Shown in pieces: positions 11,413 through 28,348 of a stretch of 64,000 nucleotides of DNA; position 1 is the stretch's first letter, and each line of letters begins with the position of its first letter. Source of the stretch: Typha latifolia. Lineage: Eukaryota; Streptophyta; Magnoliopsida; Poales; Typhaceae. The notes under the pieces were generated by a model. It saw nothing but the letters and a program-made list of their open reading frames with translations. It did no database searches and was not told the DNA's origin. The stretch covers positions 1,178,001-1,242,000 of the forward strand of contig CM034099.1 in the NCBI GenBank assembly GCA_019914945.1, read 5' to 3'. Made by a program: the position numbers and the translations under genes.

Positions 11413-12954
11413 ACCTTAAATATATATTTTTCAATGATACTATATTTCTGACTATTATAATTATTTCAGTCTTTAATGATTTCGATTGATTTTTAACTTC
11501 TTATATGTTTTTGTTATTTAATTTCTCAGTATTACCAATTTTTTACAGTGTTACTCTTTGATTATTTTGTTATGGATTTCCTGCGATACTGTGATAGTAT
11601 TTGACTATTTTCTCATGCTATCAATACTTGGACTTCAAATAATATTATGTGGATATCTGCAATTTTAATTTTGATTTCATTATATCATAACTGGAGTATA
11701 TTTTCTTTCAATAGTTTTCCTGAAACTTCTGTGTTACATATCCGACAATATACTTAAGTAGGTCTCCATATGATTTGTGGATTCCTTTTTCTTATTGATT
11801 ATTTTTAAGCTTTTCATTCGTTATTTAGTGGATTTTCGTTACATTCCTCACTGTATTCAAAGTCTATCTAAACCTGGTGCGGAGGCACTAAACCTGCATA
11901 GCAGCTGTGTCTACTGCATAGGCACGATGCGGCACCTTGGCCACTGCATGCCAAAGGCACATTTTAGAATATAAGTGACCTTGATTTTAGTTAGAATATT
12001 TATGTTCATAATAACATCTATTATATATTACCTGGAAAGGGATCAAATAAAGTTCAGGATAGGAATTTGGTGTATATCTATATAACTTAGAAAAGAGAGA
12101 AATTGCTAGCAAATAGACCACTGTGAGACAAGTCCTAAGGGAGTTACTAGTCAATGTATGATGAGCAGAACTGTTTTTGGGCCAATTTGGGGATACACCA
12201 ATTGTTGCTAGATGCAGCAGAACAACTTAAGATTTTTAGACATGTCTCAAGGTTATGCTGCCATAAAGGAAAGAAAGTTTAAAACTGACTTGGATAGAAG
12301 CTGTGGGGAAGGACACATCGGAACTCAGATAACCAAATGCCGTCCTAAATAGAGTTTGGTTGACTGGAATTCATTCCCTATTAGTTATAAGGCCTTAACA
12401 TTGTTTTTGCTGCCTCTGTAGTTGCTGATGTTGTTCTTCTTATATCTGCCCCTATATTTTCCATGAATATATAATTTTTTTCTTGTTCTCTCATTTTTAT
12501 GGACTTTCGTGCAATATGCAATGTTGATCTTTCTTCGGATTGTTAGTTTTATCTGATTTTTTGTTCCTCTTTTGTTACTTTTTTTAATTCTTTATACCTT
12601 TTTTTCCTGCCCCTGACATGTGGCTCTTCACTCATGTCTTGAATTAGTTTTTCTTTGTTTTTGCATTTCTATGCCTATATTATGTTCTATTGTTCTTTTA
12701 AATGTTTACTGTGAATTACTGAATTGTAACATGCTACAGCACAAGCGGCAGTGGACATATATACAAACACACACGCACAGTCACACACGCATGAGCATAG
12801 TAGGGAGGCAATCAAGTTCTAATTTATAGCAGATCTTAATGGATAATTGAGTTTCTTCAGATTTTAGAGTACATTCCTTTTGTTTTTTGTTAATAGAGAT
12901 GATTGCCGATATATTATATATAAACTCTTAAACCATAAGAATAAATTGGTTCTG
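11413..12954 (+). other. probable 3'UTR/intron zone downstream of UBA2
   Basis: T-rich, intron-like sequence with no coding support. Arabidopsis UBA2 genes are known for spliced 3'UTRs, and the coding exon here ends at a GT, so part of 11.4-15.9 kb may be transcribed. A candidate downstream acceptor is TTTGCAG at about 14771, before GGTATGGAATTGAAGTG. A short CACACA tract lies near 12765-12790. Confidence 0.35.
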
Positions 12955-14145
12955 GTATGAATAGGGGTGTCAATTATTGACTCAACTTGATAATCTGACA
13001 CGATAACCCAACTCTTAATCATGTTGGAATTTAATTTAATCGAGTTTGGATCGTAAACTACCAAACTCGTTAATCTAATTAATAATCAGTCATGTTCATG
13101 TTTATATTAGTGACCTATTTAAATATACGGATCAAGTCGGGTCAACCTGCCTGCCAACATGTCTAATCTATTCTATATAATACACTTAAAATTGCATTCA
13201 AGCCCTAACCCTATCTATTTCTCTTGTTCCCAAATCCCTCTTCTATTCTGCCTTCATCTCCACTCCAACTATTTGAGCTTGCTCTCTTTCTTTGTTCATC
13301 ATGTCGGTGGGTTCTTCCACTGTATATCCTTGATAATTACACTTTCTCCATGATATAAAACTGTTTAACCTTCGTCTCTTCTTATTCTTGGCTTGTGTGG
13401 GGTTTGTGATGATGGTACCTCAAGATGGGGAGAACTGGAGAAGGTGTTCTACTTTTTGTAGGACCACATAAAGATAGTTAAGCAGCTTTCTCCACTTCGA
13501 TTGGAAGTATGTGTATTAGGGTTCCTGAAAGCTACTTATTTTGGAGATTTCAGTTCCACTTCCTTATTCTTTTGTCGTTTTTGTTCCAAAAATCCAAAAG
13601 TTGGTGTTTGATTTGATCGTTAGGTGAAAGCTTAGACAAATCAGTTGGTGAATCAAATGATGGATCTAACGAGGATATTTAAGTTTATATTTGTGTTTAC
13701 TTGTATGCTATAGTAAATGGTTTGTTTCTCACCAAAGAGAATCTTGTAATTTTGTTCTCTCACTGTTATATATATATATATATATATATATGTAATGTTG
13801 ATCAATACTATACCTTGCTGATTAATTTGGTAATTATGTTTTGCTTATATAAGTTTTACCTCATATTGTATAAGCACTTTAAAACTATTATCTTATTAAA
13901 AATGTCTTGTAAATTGATTGTCATGTTTACGGGTAAGTTGTGCCTAGTTATAACATGTTTAATAATCGGGTTATACAAGTCGAGTCGTGTTATTCGTTTA
14001 ATAAGCGGGTTGTGTTCGTGTTTAAAAATTTCAACTCATTTAGTAAATAGGTCATGTTTGTGTTAGTATGAATCTAATCCGATTTGAATCTGACCTGACC
14101 CAAATCCGTGTAATCCGACCCAATCGCCACCCGCAAGTATGAATA
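12955..14145. mobile_element. hAT-like non-autonomous DNA transposon with target-site duplication
   Basis: The 9-mer GTATGAATA occurs at 12955-12963 and again at 14137-14145, enclosing about 1.17 kb; hAT elements make 8-bp duplications. Just inside, the left end reads GGGGTGTCAATTATTG and the right end, reverse-complemented, GCGGGTGGCGATTGGG, matching at 9 of 11 positions over GGGTGTCAATT versus GGGTGGCGATT. GGGTGNCAAT-type ends followed by GGGTC/CGGGTT-rich subterminal DNA are common in plant hAT-like elements. The right subterminal region (about 13930-14130) carries several such motifs. A (TA)n tract lies at about 13770-13791. No transposase ORF is visible, so the element is non-autonomous or decayed. 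Confidence 0.6.
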
Positions 14146-17100
14146 TTGTGAACAAGATAAAGCTAGAAGTAGTGGCCTACTATAACAACAATTGTTTTAA
14201 AATTTATCCTAGTAAATTTCTTCTTGTGATTTATTCTTTGCTCTTAGTTGACCTTAATTCCTCTCTCTTGGCTTACATGGGCACGCCATGTATTTTTGCA
14301 TTACATGCCAAAAAACTAGAAAGGAGATGAAGTTTAAAACTTTTAGTCATAATCATGAGTTGATGGCTTGATTATATATGTTTCCATTTTCAGTCGCTTG
14401 AAAGTTATACCTACTACTTGTAGAAAAGCATGGTTAATGTAACTGCCATAGGTTGAACTTTGAACGCATATTGCTTTTTGTGTGTTTCTTTTATCACTAT
14501 GTGTCTTCTTACTTATGCCTATTGAAGTTCTGCTACTTGTAGTTTCTATCTATTGTGCGGGTCATTTAGTAGTTCGTACAGTTTCAGCCTCTAATAATGT
14601 AGAAGTTTATTAAGTGTATTTGGTTGTGCAATAGAATTTCAACTAGGGAGTGTTCTGCTGGATTTCTTTAGAGTACTCTACTAAAACAGTATGCCTTCAA
14701 TACAACATTCTACCAAAACAATGCATTGGTCGTTTGACTTCGTTGACATAATTGGGGTTCTTATTTGCAGAGGTATGGAATTGAAGTGTAAGAAGGATGC
14801 TTGGACATCACATGGGTGTTTGTCAAAGGCTTTCTTTTTGAATACCACACTAGCTTGTTAAAGGCCTTGAACTTTATTATTCTAATTTGTCGATGCTATG
14901 TTTTCGGGAAAGTCTTTAAATACTATGTTGTTCAATCATGTAGACCTTTTAGATACTCCGTTCCTGCTTGATCAAGTACCATTATTGGAATTTGATTGAT
15001 TTTCCTGTTTTCACTTTTCACAATTTGATCTTCATCTTTTCTTTCAATCAATTTATTTTATATCTTAATTTTCTTCAATCTTTATGATCTTCTCATTTGA
15101 CTTTTCCTTTTCACTTATTTTATTATCTTACATTGATATGAAAAGGGATCTTATGGCTAACCTTTACTAATCCAATGTGTTTTACTTTTTAATATTACTA
15201 ATCCAATGTGTTTTACTTTTTAATATTTATTCAGAAAGTTTCTGTCCTTTCTCTTTGATATTTATGTTATTTGTTTAGTATATTAATCTCCTTTGTTCTC
15301 ACTATTCTATGACTGTGAATACAGTATATGCACATTCTTTCACATTTTTATACCAGCTCTAAACATGTGGCATGATTCAGTTTCTTGTGCATCTTTGATT
15401 ATTTTTACCATCTTTTACTTGATTCATCCCTCATCCTAGTGCCAGAATCGTTTGCATTTTCATCCATTTACCATTCCCTTAGAAACTGAAGCTTTTAAGG
15501 AGCATATATGAGAAATGGTTCTGGGTTTCAGTAGAGACATCCAACAAAAGGCAATAACATGGCCGCCTGCTTTGCCTTGATTATTGTGGCACTATGGTTT
15601 GGAAAATTTGTAATCCTCTCTTTATGCTTATAGAGGTTTTGATTGTAAATGCTTATTACGATATACTTTTCTGCCTTGTGCCTGATATTAGGCATTCATG
15701 TTCCTGTTGTGCTTCGACAAAGCGGATGCGGGTTGGGTTTGTTTGATGGTTACCAGAGGAAAACAAAGTTTCCTACTCCATCTGCCATCATGGGTTGACC
15801 ATCTATTTAATGCCGCTAAAGTAGATTCATGATTGAAGCATGAGTTAGAAAATATTTTGGCCTGTGCTTCAGTTGGAAATGTCTCACATTATACTGGATT
15901 CCCATTTGAACCAATGATTCCGAAAAAGTTGCACCCATTTATCTAAGTTCATAACATATTATTTGCTTTAGTGATTAATTTCTCAAAATATATATTAATT
16001 GTTTTAACGATTATTTTTTTAGTTATAGTGGCTCGTATTGTATGTGTATTCTAGGGTTTGAATTCTAAACAGTATCAATTTAATTAGGACATTAATAAGT
16101 TCTCACTTCTCTAAGAAAAAAAAAATTGGAAGAAAGAGATGCGCAATATAAGCACCAAGTAGATGCATATTTTAACGAGAATATGAATGAAATCTATCTC
16201 AAATTCTCTATTTGAGAATCATGTAAGATGACGAGAACATAAATTGATAAGAGAAAGCTGAACGAAGGGTAAAGTCTTAGCACATTTTATGGTGTTTTTG
16301 GAAAGCCAGGTGCCATCTGGTATTTAAGGGTACCTCTATCTTCCCCCACAAATGTCGTCTCGGACATGGATCTATTTTTCTCGCGGCTCGCTTGTAAATT
16401 TATTCTCACAAAGAAACCCTCGGATCAAACTATAGTCTTTACCAGCAACTTTCCTGCTAATTTCCTCACCCTAGGACTTCCAAGTCACTGGAAACAGAGA
16501 GCAGCCGAATGTGATATGTGATCTCTTCCAGTAATGAATTAAATTTTAAATTTTGGTCTACGAATATTTCACATGGAGTGACTGAGTGTTCATCTTTATG
16601 TTGGGTGTTTTTATGTGTCGTGCGACCCGGTGGCTTATGTGGCCCACGCCTCCTATTTGTAACACATCTTAACTATTTTAGATTTTGCAGTGCTGTAAAC
16701 AAGTGACTAGCAACATACAAGACCTTATTACAAACTTACTATTGGACTAGCAAGTAAAAAACACAGAGACCCCACCGACTTCCAAAAAGAACTCCAAATC
16801 CATGTGGCAACTAGGACACAAATTAAACCGAATACTTTGAACACTGTCCACATTCACGTACTATGTGTCTCCAGATCCTTTGAACCAACCCCAACTCTCT
16901 TTTGCAGGAACCCCGTTGATAATACATCAGTATCCACTCACTGTTTACTATTATAATCTCCGCGTCCCAATACCATGGACTGGCAAAGATAACTTTATAG
17001 AAAACAGAATGAGGTACGTCATTAGCTAGAAAACAACAACAATAATAATAATAAAGGAAGGCCACATACTATGTGCTGAGCACATTCTAAATCCATCCCT

Positions 17101-17588
17101 GGAGTAAGCATTGCCTGTCGGCCATATCCACCGAAATCTGGACAAAATCTTGCTGCCCAATTACTATAATCTTATGTCATTACTAGTTGCTTCCACATCT
17201 CTGCTATCTTAATCTCGACTTTATTATTATGAATGGCTAATCAGTGCATCATTTGATTGGGGTGGGGAAAATGCCCATGGTATCGCTTTCTGTGTTATCT
17301 GACCAAACCTTAACACTACTCCAATCATCTACTAATTAAATAGATTATGGTTAATTAAGACAGCTATATATCTAAACCCTTCAACCAAGTAAAGGTATAT
17401 TTACCTCCCTTGGCCCACAAGCATAAGAAAAACCAGCAGAGCCATGTGGTTTTCTTCCAAATACAAAACCACAGACTGTTAACTCCCATAGGAATGAATA
17501 GGTCTAAAACAATTTAGAAAAGAAAAATCCCACATATGACAATATGACATACCCCATCAGTACTTATCCAGTTCTTCCACCGACCACC
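14146..17588. other. gene-poor AT-rich region
   Basis: No convincing coding region. A direct 27-29 base repeat beginning ACTAATCCAATGTG lies near 15166-15222. A short segment at 15708-15734 resembles the end of exon 8 of the 3.9-kb aminotransferase gene (see findings). ORFs near 16518 and 16823 show no family motif. Confidence 0.4.
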
Positions 17589-17615
17589 AAGCAACTATAT
17601 ATATATATATATATG

Positions 17616-17623
17616 TATATAAA
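17616..17623 (+). promoter_or_regulatory. TATA box of the 84-aa protein gene
   Basis: TATATAAA at the end of a TA-dinucleotide tract (17595-17620), 66 bases before the ATG at 17689. This spacing leaves a 5'UTR of roughly 30-40 bases. It supports 17689 rather than the earlier in-frame ATG at 17635-17637, which would lie too close to the TATA box. Confidence 0.5.
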
Positions 17624-17688
17624 TTGATGTATCTTTGCAATTCTTATACCCATTGCTTGCAACAAAGAAGCAAAGGAGGAGGAGAAAA

Positions 17689-17943
17689 ATGGCAGACATA
17701 GCTCTCTTGGTGGCGGAGGAATTCGAGAGGAGGAAGAGTTTGATGAAGAGGGATGGAGAGAAGGAAATGGTGGGCTTCGATTGCTTGGCTTCTTCTACTC
17801 TCTCACAGCTCGGTGAGAAGATGGGTGAGGAGATTTCTTTCCTGAAGGAGGTGGCAGCTAAAGAGATAGAGATTGCGAGGAGTATGATGGAGCCCAAGAG
17901 CACCTTTGGTTTGGCTGCCTTTGATGGCTTCTTCTCGGCTTGA
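17689..17943 (+). CDS. small protein of unknown function, 84 aa
   Basis: Intronless ORF beginning MADIALLVAEEFERRKSLMK and ending STFGLAAFDGFFSA. It is mostly charged helix (EEFERRKSLMKRDGEKEM and EEISFLKEVAAKEIEIARSM) and has no signal peptide or membrane segment. The pattern of MAD.A.LVAEEFERR at the start and a PKS..GLAAF.GFFSA end looks like a small conserved plant family I recall without a known role; this is recollection, not a search. A TATA box lies 66 bases upstream and an A-rich leader (GGAGGAGAAAA) precedes the ATG. Codons are ordinary for the region. Function unknown. Confidence 0.65.
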   Translation: MADIALLVAEEFERRKSLMKRDGEKEMVGFDCLASSTLSQLGEKMGEEISFLKEVAAKEIEIARSMMEPKSTFGLAAFDGFFSA

Positions 17944-20900
17944 TTTGAATTACTATTATTTTTTTAAAATTTTTTTATGATCTCCCTCTAATTGCAATCT
18001 TAAAAGTTTTCTTTTTTCTAGTGTTGGAAACTTGTACAGTAACATATGGGAAGGCGGTTGCAAATGTTATCATGAATATATTGGAGTTCTTTAATGTTTT
18101 TATTATGGTTTGTGTTGCAGTGATTAGAAACGATTTGATATATATTCGAGAATCCGATTGTTGTGAATGTGTTTTATGTTTGTCTGATAGGATTTGAAAT
18201 TTAACTTAATGGATAGGTACCAACAGAATAGAGGAGGATGTGCTATTACGTTTTTTAAAATACAAATTAAAATATTTAAAATATTTCTATTCTATCAAAA
18301 TGGTAGGTGGGATAAGTTGTTTAATTTACAAATGTTAATTTAATTTGCCTGTAACGATAAGTTTTGGTTAAGTGAACTAATTAACGTCATATTATTTGAA
18401 GATAATAATAATAATAATAAAATAGATTTATTTTATTATTATACTTATATATAATAAAATATGAATGATAATAAAGAGTCAATTATATTTGGCCCCGCTA
18501 TCCCTTTTTTTTTTATCGTCACACCATTGCCATCACAGTACACCAATCTCATAGATTGAATCGTCGATAAGTCTTTTTACCTCTCTTTTATAGTTTAACT
18601 GCTAGTTAGTTCTTCCCGTTTCTTTCTTATTTTTTAATCCTATTGGTCGATCGATGAAATTGTGTTTATGCTTACCTCGATAACTTTCTTTTGTCATTTC
18701 TTTGTCGGTGGTACTTTCCATTAGTTGTTTCTCCCCTTAGTTGAGATTACATAAAGTAGTCTCTCCTCGTTAGCCTTCGAACCCTTTTCCAACCATCTCT
18801 ATTGTCATCTCTTTCTTCTATCCGGTTGTGAACCTTCCCCTTCATGACATGAAGACTTCAGTGTCATCCTTTGGGGCTCTCATGGCCTAATTGATAACGT
18901 TAGCAACCTTCATGGCCACCGGCCATGGAGGAGGTCCCCCATGTTGCTGGCTACCCTGGTCGGCTAGATCTCTTGATTTGTGCACTCCCCTCAATGTAGT
19001 ATTTCAGACTGTTCCACTGATGAATCATCAATTTGTAACTCCTTGGACCTCGGGCCTTACATTTGGTGCTGCCCAATCCAAGTGGTGGGTTGGGCTGCGG
19101 CATAGCCCAAGTTGGTCATAGGTTACACTGTGGCTAGCGCATGTTGATTGTAGGTTGAGCTGTGACTCGGCCCAAGTGACAGCCTTAATTGTTTTGGATT
19201 TTGATCCTAACCTTGTGGAATAATGTTGTGTTCCTTGGGTTGATTGTAGCCTAGCCTATTACTTTAGGCTTTGGGCTGACCTAAATGTATTAGTTATTTT
19301 TTTAATTTATTTTAATTTTACTTTAACCTCTTTATTTAGTTAACCATATCAACTTAGAGTCCTTAAATTTAATCATCAGCAGGGAGTTGCTTTGTTTATT
19401 ACAATATCTATTCTACATCAATATTAATCATTTGATTGTGGACAGTAAGTACCCATACTAATTGCTTCCAATGAATAATTAATTCTAAATGAAGATTGAT
19501 AATCATGTTCAACAAACTTTAATATTCAATAAAGTAGGTTAATCTATTTATTTGCAATAAATTAAATATAATTAGTGGAATAGTAAACATAATGATAATT
19601 ATCATTGGTATATCAATTTTATTTGAATAATAAATGTAAGAATTCACAAGTGGACTTACCAAAACCTATAAAGGTTGTCCTAGGTTATTTAACTAATTGG
19701 TTTCATGTAAGTTTGTGCTTTCATTATATTCATGATCATGGTAAATTCATTACTATACGAGAATGATTCTATGGTGCGGTTGAAGCTAGTTAATTGCCAA
19801 GTGATGTTAGTTAAATAAATCTTTTGTAGTCTAGGAGTGGTGTAATCTTGAAGTGATATTTTACTTTATAATTTCATCGTATTCATATTATATATGTAAA
19901 GACATTTATTTACTAGTTAGGGTGATTATATTTATTTTACTACTTTATAATTATACATGAATAATTGGGTGCTCGGGTATGATAATTTTAATGTGCATGT
20001 ATGTTTGATGATGTTGATCACTACAACACCTACATGTATTACTATGTAGTTAAGTCCATCTTAGTAGTACCTATTTACTCGCTCAACCTAAGATTAGGAG
20101 AAAAAGTGTATATAATATCTATAGTTATGTCAGCCAATGCTTAAAATCGTGAGATCAGAAGAGACGCACTACGTACGTCGGTTTGAGCAAGTGTAATACT
20201 TTCAAGTATGTAAACTATATAATGTGATCAGGAGGTGGGGGTCATAGACCTAGCAATAGTCGATTAGGAAGAATGAGGATATTCTTGAGCAATCACTCAT
20301 ATTTTTTTATAGATAGATTGTAGCCCCTTGCGCGAGCATTTATATTAAATGCATATATAGATATGTATTTAAGCCTTATTGTAGCTAGTAGTTTTTGAGC
20401 TTCTTTTTGCTTGAGTTAAATACGAAAGTTTTGAGCTTTTATCTTATATATTGTATAAAAATATTGACTAACATATCATGTAGAAACCCCACGTAGTTTC
20501 TATCAAAAAGAGCACATGTATTTGGAGACTTACTTTTCAATATTTATATGCTAAGCACAGCAAGTAAAATATATTTAATAAAAACTATGCCAATATGCAG
20601 CATGGTAAGTTTCAGTCAAATTTCAACTCACAAAAAAAAAAAAAAGTTTCAGTCAAATTGGATGTGCTTCAAAAATACAAAATACCGTTTGGCAATCGGA
20701 TCTAAAACAGTTTGGTCATGTAAATTTCTCATTTACAGGTAATAGAAGCTGCATCTAGAAGAAGCAAAACGATGATTATGTCCTTCAAATCTCCAAAATC
20801 CTCCTCCAAGGTTCTTTCTTCTAAGTCGTCCTTCAATCACGTTTAGAAAAGCTCATTCTCTCTTGTGCCAAATTCTTTAGACCAGACCAATTGAGCTCGT

Positions 20901-21309
20901 TTAGAACGTTCCAGTTGTTCAACCTACTGCCCTGAATTAAGAATCTCTCATAGAGTCCAATATTGAATTGAGAATGGCCCAGAAATGTCTTGCTGTGATT
21001 TATAAATGCTTTGGAAAATGGATGGATATCATAAACTCAAAAAATGTGAAGCATGGATGGAGATTCTACTTGTTTCCTTGGATGATTGTTCTATCTCCAC
21101 TTGCTCTCATGACATCAGGGAGAAGAAAATAGAGTTATAAGAATATATACACATATATTATATTCCTTTATCAAAAAAGAAAAAAATTATCACTTTGATA
21201 TGTTCATTGTATGGTGAGAGATAAAACTTTGATCGTATAACAGGACAAAGTTGTGGGGACTAGAAACAACACCAACCTTGCTTCTTGAATATTTCTATGA
21301 GATCCCAAG

Positions 21310-21347
<38 letters not shown>

Positions 21348-22961
21348 TTTCCTTTTTTTGAGCTTGTTATAACTCGTGCCTAAAATAATGGTTGAACAGT
21401 TTGAAAATAATAAATATAATTTAGGGAGAGGATTTGATAAGAAGATAAATAAATGAAGAGGCAAAAGACTTGAACTTTAGATCTAGTTTGATCATCTGAA
21501 GAAGCTTCAACCTGATGGGGTCAATAGCAACCAGATTATTTTTCTGGGAAATTTCAGTTTGATGTAGCCAAGAGCAACTAAAAGACTTTTGATAAATTAG
21601 ACTAGCTTTCAATAATGGACTCGTTTGTCTTTCTCATTGAGTCATGTGAAGAACATATATGAAATTCGCGTCAACTTGGTTGGTGGAGAGATACATTGAT
21701 ATATTTCATAAAATTATCATATCTTCTATGTATTAGGTGCAGATTGAGCAGTGCGTGCACGATTTGTAATAGATGACAGTTTTTAAAACTCTTTGTCGTC
21801 CTGCAAATAAGAGCAAAGGCAGATACAGAATTCATCTATATTTCCTGGAGGGATATTAATAAAGAGACCAAGTGTTGAAGACTTCATAAGCCTAAAGTAA
21901 TAATCAAATGGACTAATTGAGTCTTGTATTCTGAAAAAGAAAAAGGATCAGTAATTTATAAATTCCTTTAATGCAACGCATGTTCAAGAGACAAAAACTT
22001 TTATGATGAATAAAGAGGCTGTCAGTTGGTGATGCATTGGTTTGCAGCGTGTTCTTTTGCTCATTCATATAATTGTTTATTAGATTCTACATCTATCTAT
22101 CCCATTTCATGAGAAATATGTGATTCAGATGATACTGGAAGCAATTAAATATGTTGTTGTGGTTTCACCTAATAAAAGTCAGAGTTAGCTCAGCTCCAGA
22201 AGGATCACCCTTTTTGTTTTCACCCATTGTTATTTTACACCAATCACTGGGGGAAAGTGATATCATCCAAAGGAGCAGTAGTTGTTGTGGAAAATCTTTT
22301 GGCTAACCATGGAAAATTAGAGTGTTTTCTGCCACCTTGATGAATCAATCAGCATCTCCATGCCCAACAAGATATATCCACACTTAACTGCAATCGTTAG
22401 AATGGCCTAGATTATATGAAATTGCCTTGACCAAGAATAAACCTTCTGCATTCTCCGTGTCGATATCGTGAAAATTTCCGTAACTTTTCTGATTTGTTAA
22501 TCCTTCTTTTACGTTGTTGATACGAATTTGCAAAATGCCAGCATCAATGAATAAAACTCAAATACTGATACTGTGATTATGACCAGAGAAGGTTGGCAAC
22601 TGAATGTATATAACCTGGATGTGAAGACAGTCGCCACAAGCAAAATGGTTGGAGTATGTTTGGAAATTAGGTGGAGGAAATGTGGCAGTCTGGTGGTAAC
22701 CCCACTCCTTCTAGTCACAATCCCTCCTGTTACATTCTAAACTGTACAAGGATCTTGGTGTGGACATCAAAATCTAAGCTTGTCTCAGGAACAAACATGC
22801 CTTGGACTCATTAAACTGCGTCGAAATTCATTTGATCAGAACAGCGGTTTTCGGTAACCAGGGAAAATTGTCAAAGTGGTCCTACTAAATGGATTTTCCA
22901 AAAATTATGACATAATCCTAATTTTGTTGTTGCCACCTTTAATTTTCTTCCTAGCTGCTTC
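17944..22961. other. gene-poor region with repeat fragments
   Basis: About 5 kb without a supportable gene. It holds ATA/TAA tracts (18407-18422), a GC-richer block at 18840-19270 with repeated GGCCCAAGT/GGGCTG-type words that looks like transposon debris, and an ATT trinucleotide tract at about 21309-21343. The last few hundred bases are the promoter of the ALD1-like gene, including W-box cores TTGACC at 22427-22432 and, on the minus strand, TTGAC at 22870-22874. Confidence 0.4.
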
Positions 22962-22969
22962 TATAAATA
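22962..22969 (+). promoter_or_regulatory. TATA box of the ALD1-like gene
   Basis: TATAAATA within CTATAAATACATT, 70-77 bases upstream of the ATG at 23039, giving an expected transcription start near 22995. It supports the very short first coding exon (26 bases) that could otherwise be missed. Confidence 0.65.
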
Positions 22970-23038
22970 CATTCCAAAAGGTCTCTCTAAACAGTTGCCT
23001 CTCTTCAAGATAGTTCCTTGTAGTACTAGCTTGTATTC

Positions 23039-27104
<4,066 letters not shown>

Positions 27105-28060
27105 TGTAAATGTGAAACAACATTGTTGATTGATAGGAGAAGATATGGTTATGTTGCTTTCAGTATGAGACCCACTTGGGTTTCACATAGTAGTGCAGGT
27201 CATGAGTGGTACACCTCAATCATAGGATTCAACTCATCAATACAAAAGAATCTCTTAGCATTATCCTCTTCAACAGTTCAAGTCACCTTCATAATTGATA
27301 CCTTTTTCCTCTTTCCTTTTTCTTGTCATCTTTTTTTCTGCTTCTATTATGAGTAGATACTGTAGAGTGCATTATAGTTGGCTGGTGCTAAGCTTTTATC
27401 CTATATCAATGAATCAGATAACTTCAAAGACAATATAAAAGGTTTGGTAAATCATCTCAATTTCTTTGCTAGATACGCCTCCCTTGTGAAGTGTGGAACA
27501 TGCATGTCATTGTCTTACCACTTAACAAATTGCTCAAAAGAAGCATATTTCGGCAATAGGATTCATAACAGAGTTAACTATCAAATACCAAGTAGGAAGC
27601 TGTCACTCTCAACCCAAGCAGACCCAATAATACACAATCTGTTCATCACCAAGGTAGTGTTCTACTGACAAAGAATTTATAATGTAAAGTTTTCTTCCTT
27701 ACAGTGCACAATCGTAATATAGCCCATTAGAGCTTTGTATATGTATTAATTAATCAATTAAGAAGAAAGAGAAAGAGAAAGAGAAAGAGAAAGAAAAAGA
27801 GAAAGAGAAAGAGAAAGAAAAAGAGAAAGAAAAAGAGAAAGAGAATTCATCCAAATTTAGATTCCAAATTTAGATTCACCACCCTCATCAACTCCATTGA
27901 CCCAGTCTGGTTTAAAAATTGGCATACTTTCCGCTAGCCCAATGAATCAGTGGCTGGCCCATAGATATTTTTAGATTGTACACCCTTTGCCCACCTATGG
28001 CCTACCAAGAAAAGGGATAAGATCTCATACCCTTTCAAAAAGATCCACTTACTCTTGTAC
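27105..28060. other. 3' flank of the ALD1-like gene and GAAAGA microsatellite
   Basis: Holds the ALD1-like 3'UTR. ORFs at 27123 and 27378 show no known domain. A (GAAAGA)n-type purine tract spans about 27765-27845. The rest is unremarkable. Confidence 0.45.
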
Positions 28061-28070
28061 ACTATATATA
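28061..28070 (+). promoter_or_regulatory. TATA box of the 55-aa protein gene
   Basis: CTATATATAC in a pyrimidine-rich core promoter. The ATG at 28181 lies about 115 bases downstream, after a (TTC)n then (AAC)n and (AAGAAC)n leader that looks like a genuine plant 5'UTR. Confidence 0.5.
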
Positions 28071-28180
28071 CCCTTCCTATCCCATTACCCCAATTCCACC
28101 ACCCCTAGTTGCCACCATTATTGAGAGGTCCTCCTTCTTCTTCTTCTTCAACAACAACAACAACAAGAACAAGAACAAGA

Positions 28181-28348
28181 ATGATGTCTATGGGTTTCAG
28201 CTATGCCCAGGTGCATGTCCAACAAGAGCAGTGCAAGGAGAGAGTGAAGAAGAGAGAAGGGGAGAAGGGAGTAAAAGGTGAGAAGAGTTGTTCCAGTGGA
28301 AAGGTTTATCCAAGTGGGGTTAGGGCAAAGCAAGCCCATGGTAGATGA
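28181..28348 (+). CDS. microprotein of unknown function, 55 aa
   Basis: Starts MMSMGFSYAQVHVQQEQCKE, followed by a strongly basic, Lys/Glu/Gly-rich middle (RVKKREGEKGVKGEK) and the end VYPSGVRAKQAHGR. The frame is also open upstream to 28109, but the leader there (Ser and Thr-Arg runs from TTC/AAC repeats) reads like UTR, so the ATG pair at 28181 is preferred. There is a TATA box upstream and no intron, signal peptide or membrane segment. I have a faint memory of a small plant family beginning MGF.YA.V, not enough to name it. Confidence 0.5.
   Translation: MMSMGFSYAQVHVQQEQCKERVKKREGEKGVKGEKSCSSGKVYPSGVRAKQAHGR

Noticed and set aside
18891..19121. 76-codon plus-strand ORF in a GC-richer block
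   Set aside because: Surrounded by repeated GGCCCAAGT words; more likely transposon debris than a gene.
27123..27668. two ORFs after ALD1 and a minus-strand reading (EEDNAKRFFCIDELN)
   Set aside because: No family motif, no splice partners and frames broken by stops; probably 3'UTR or old repeat.
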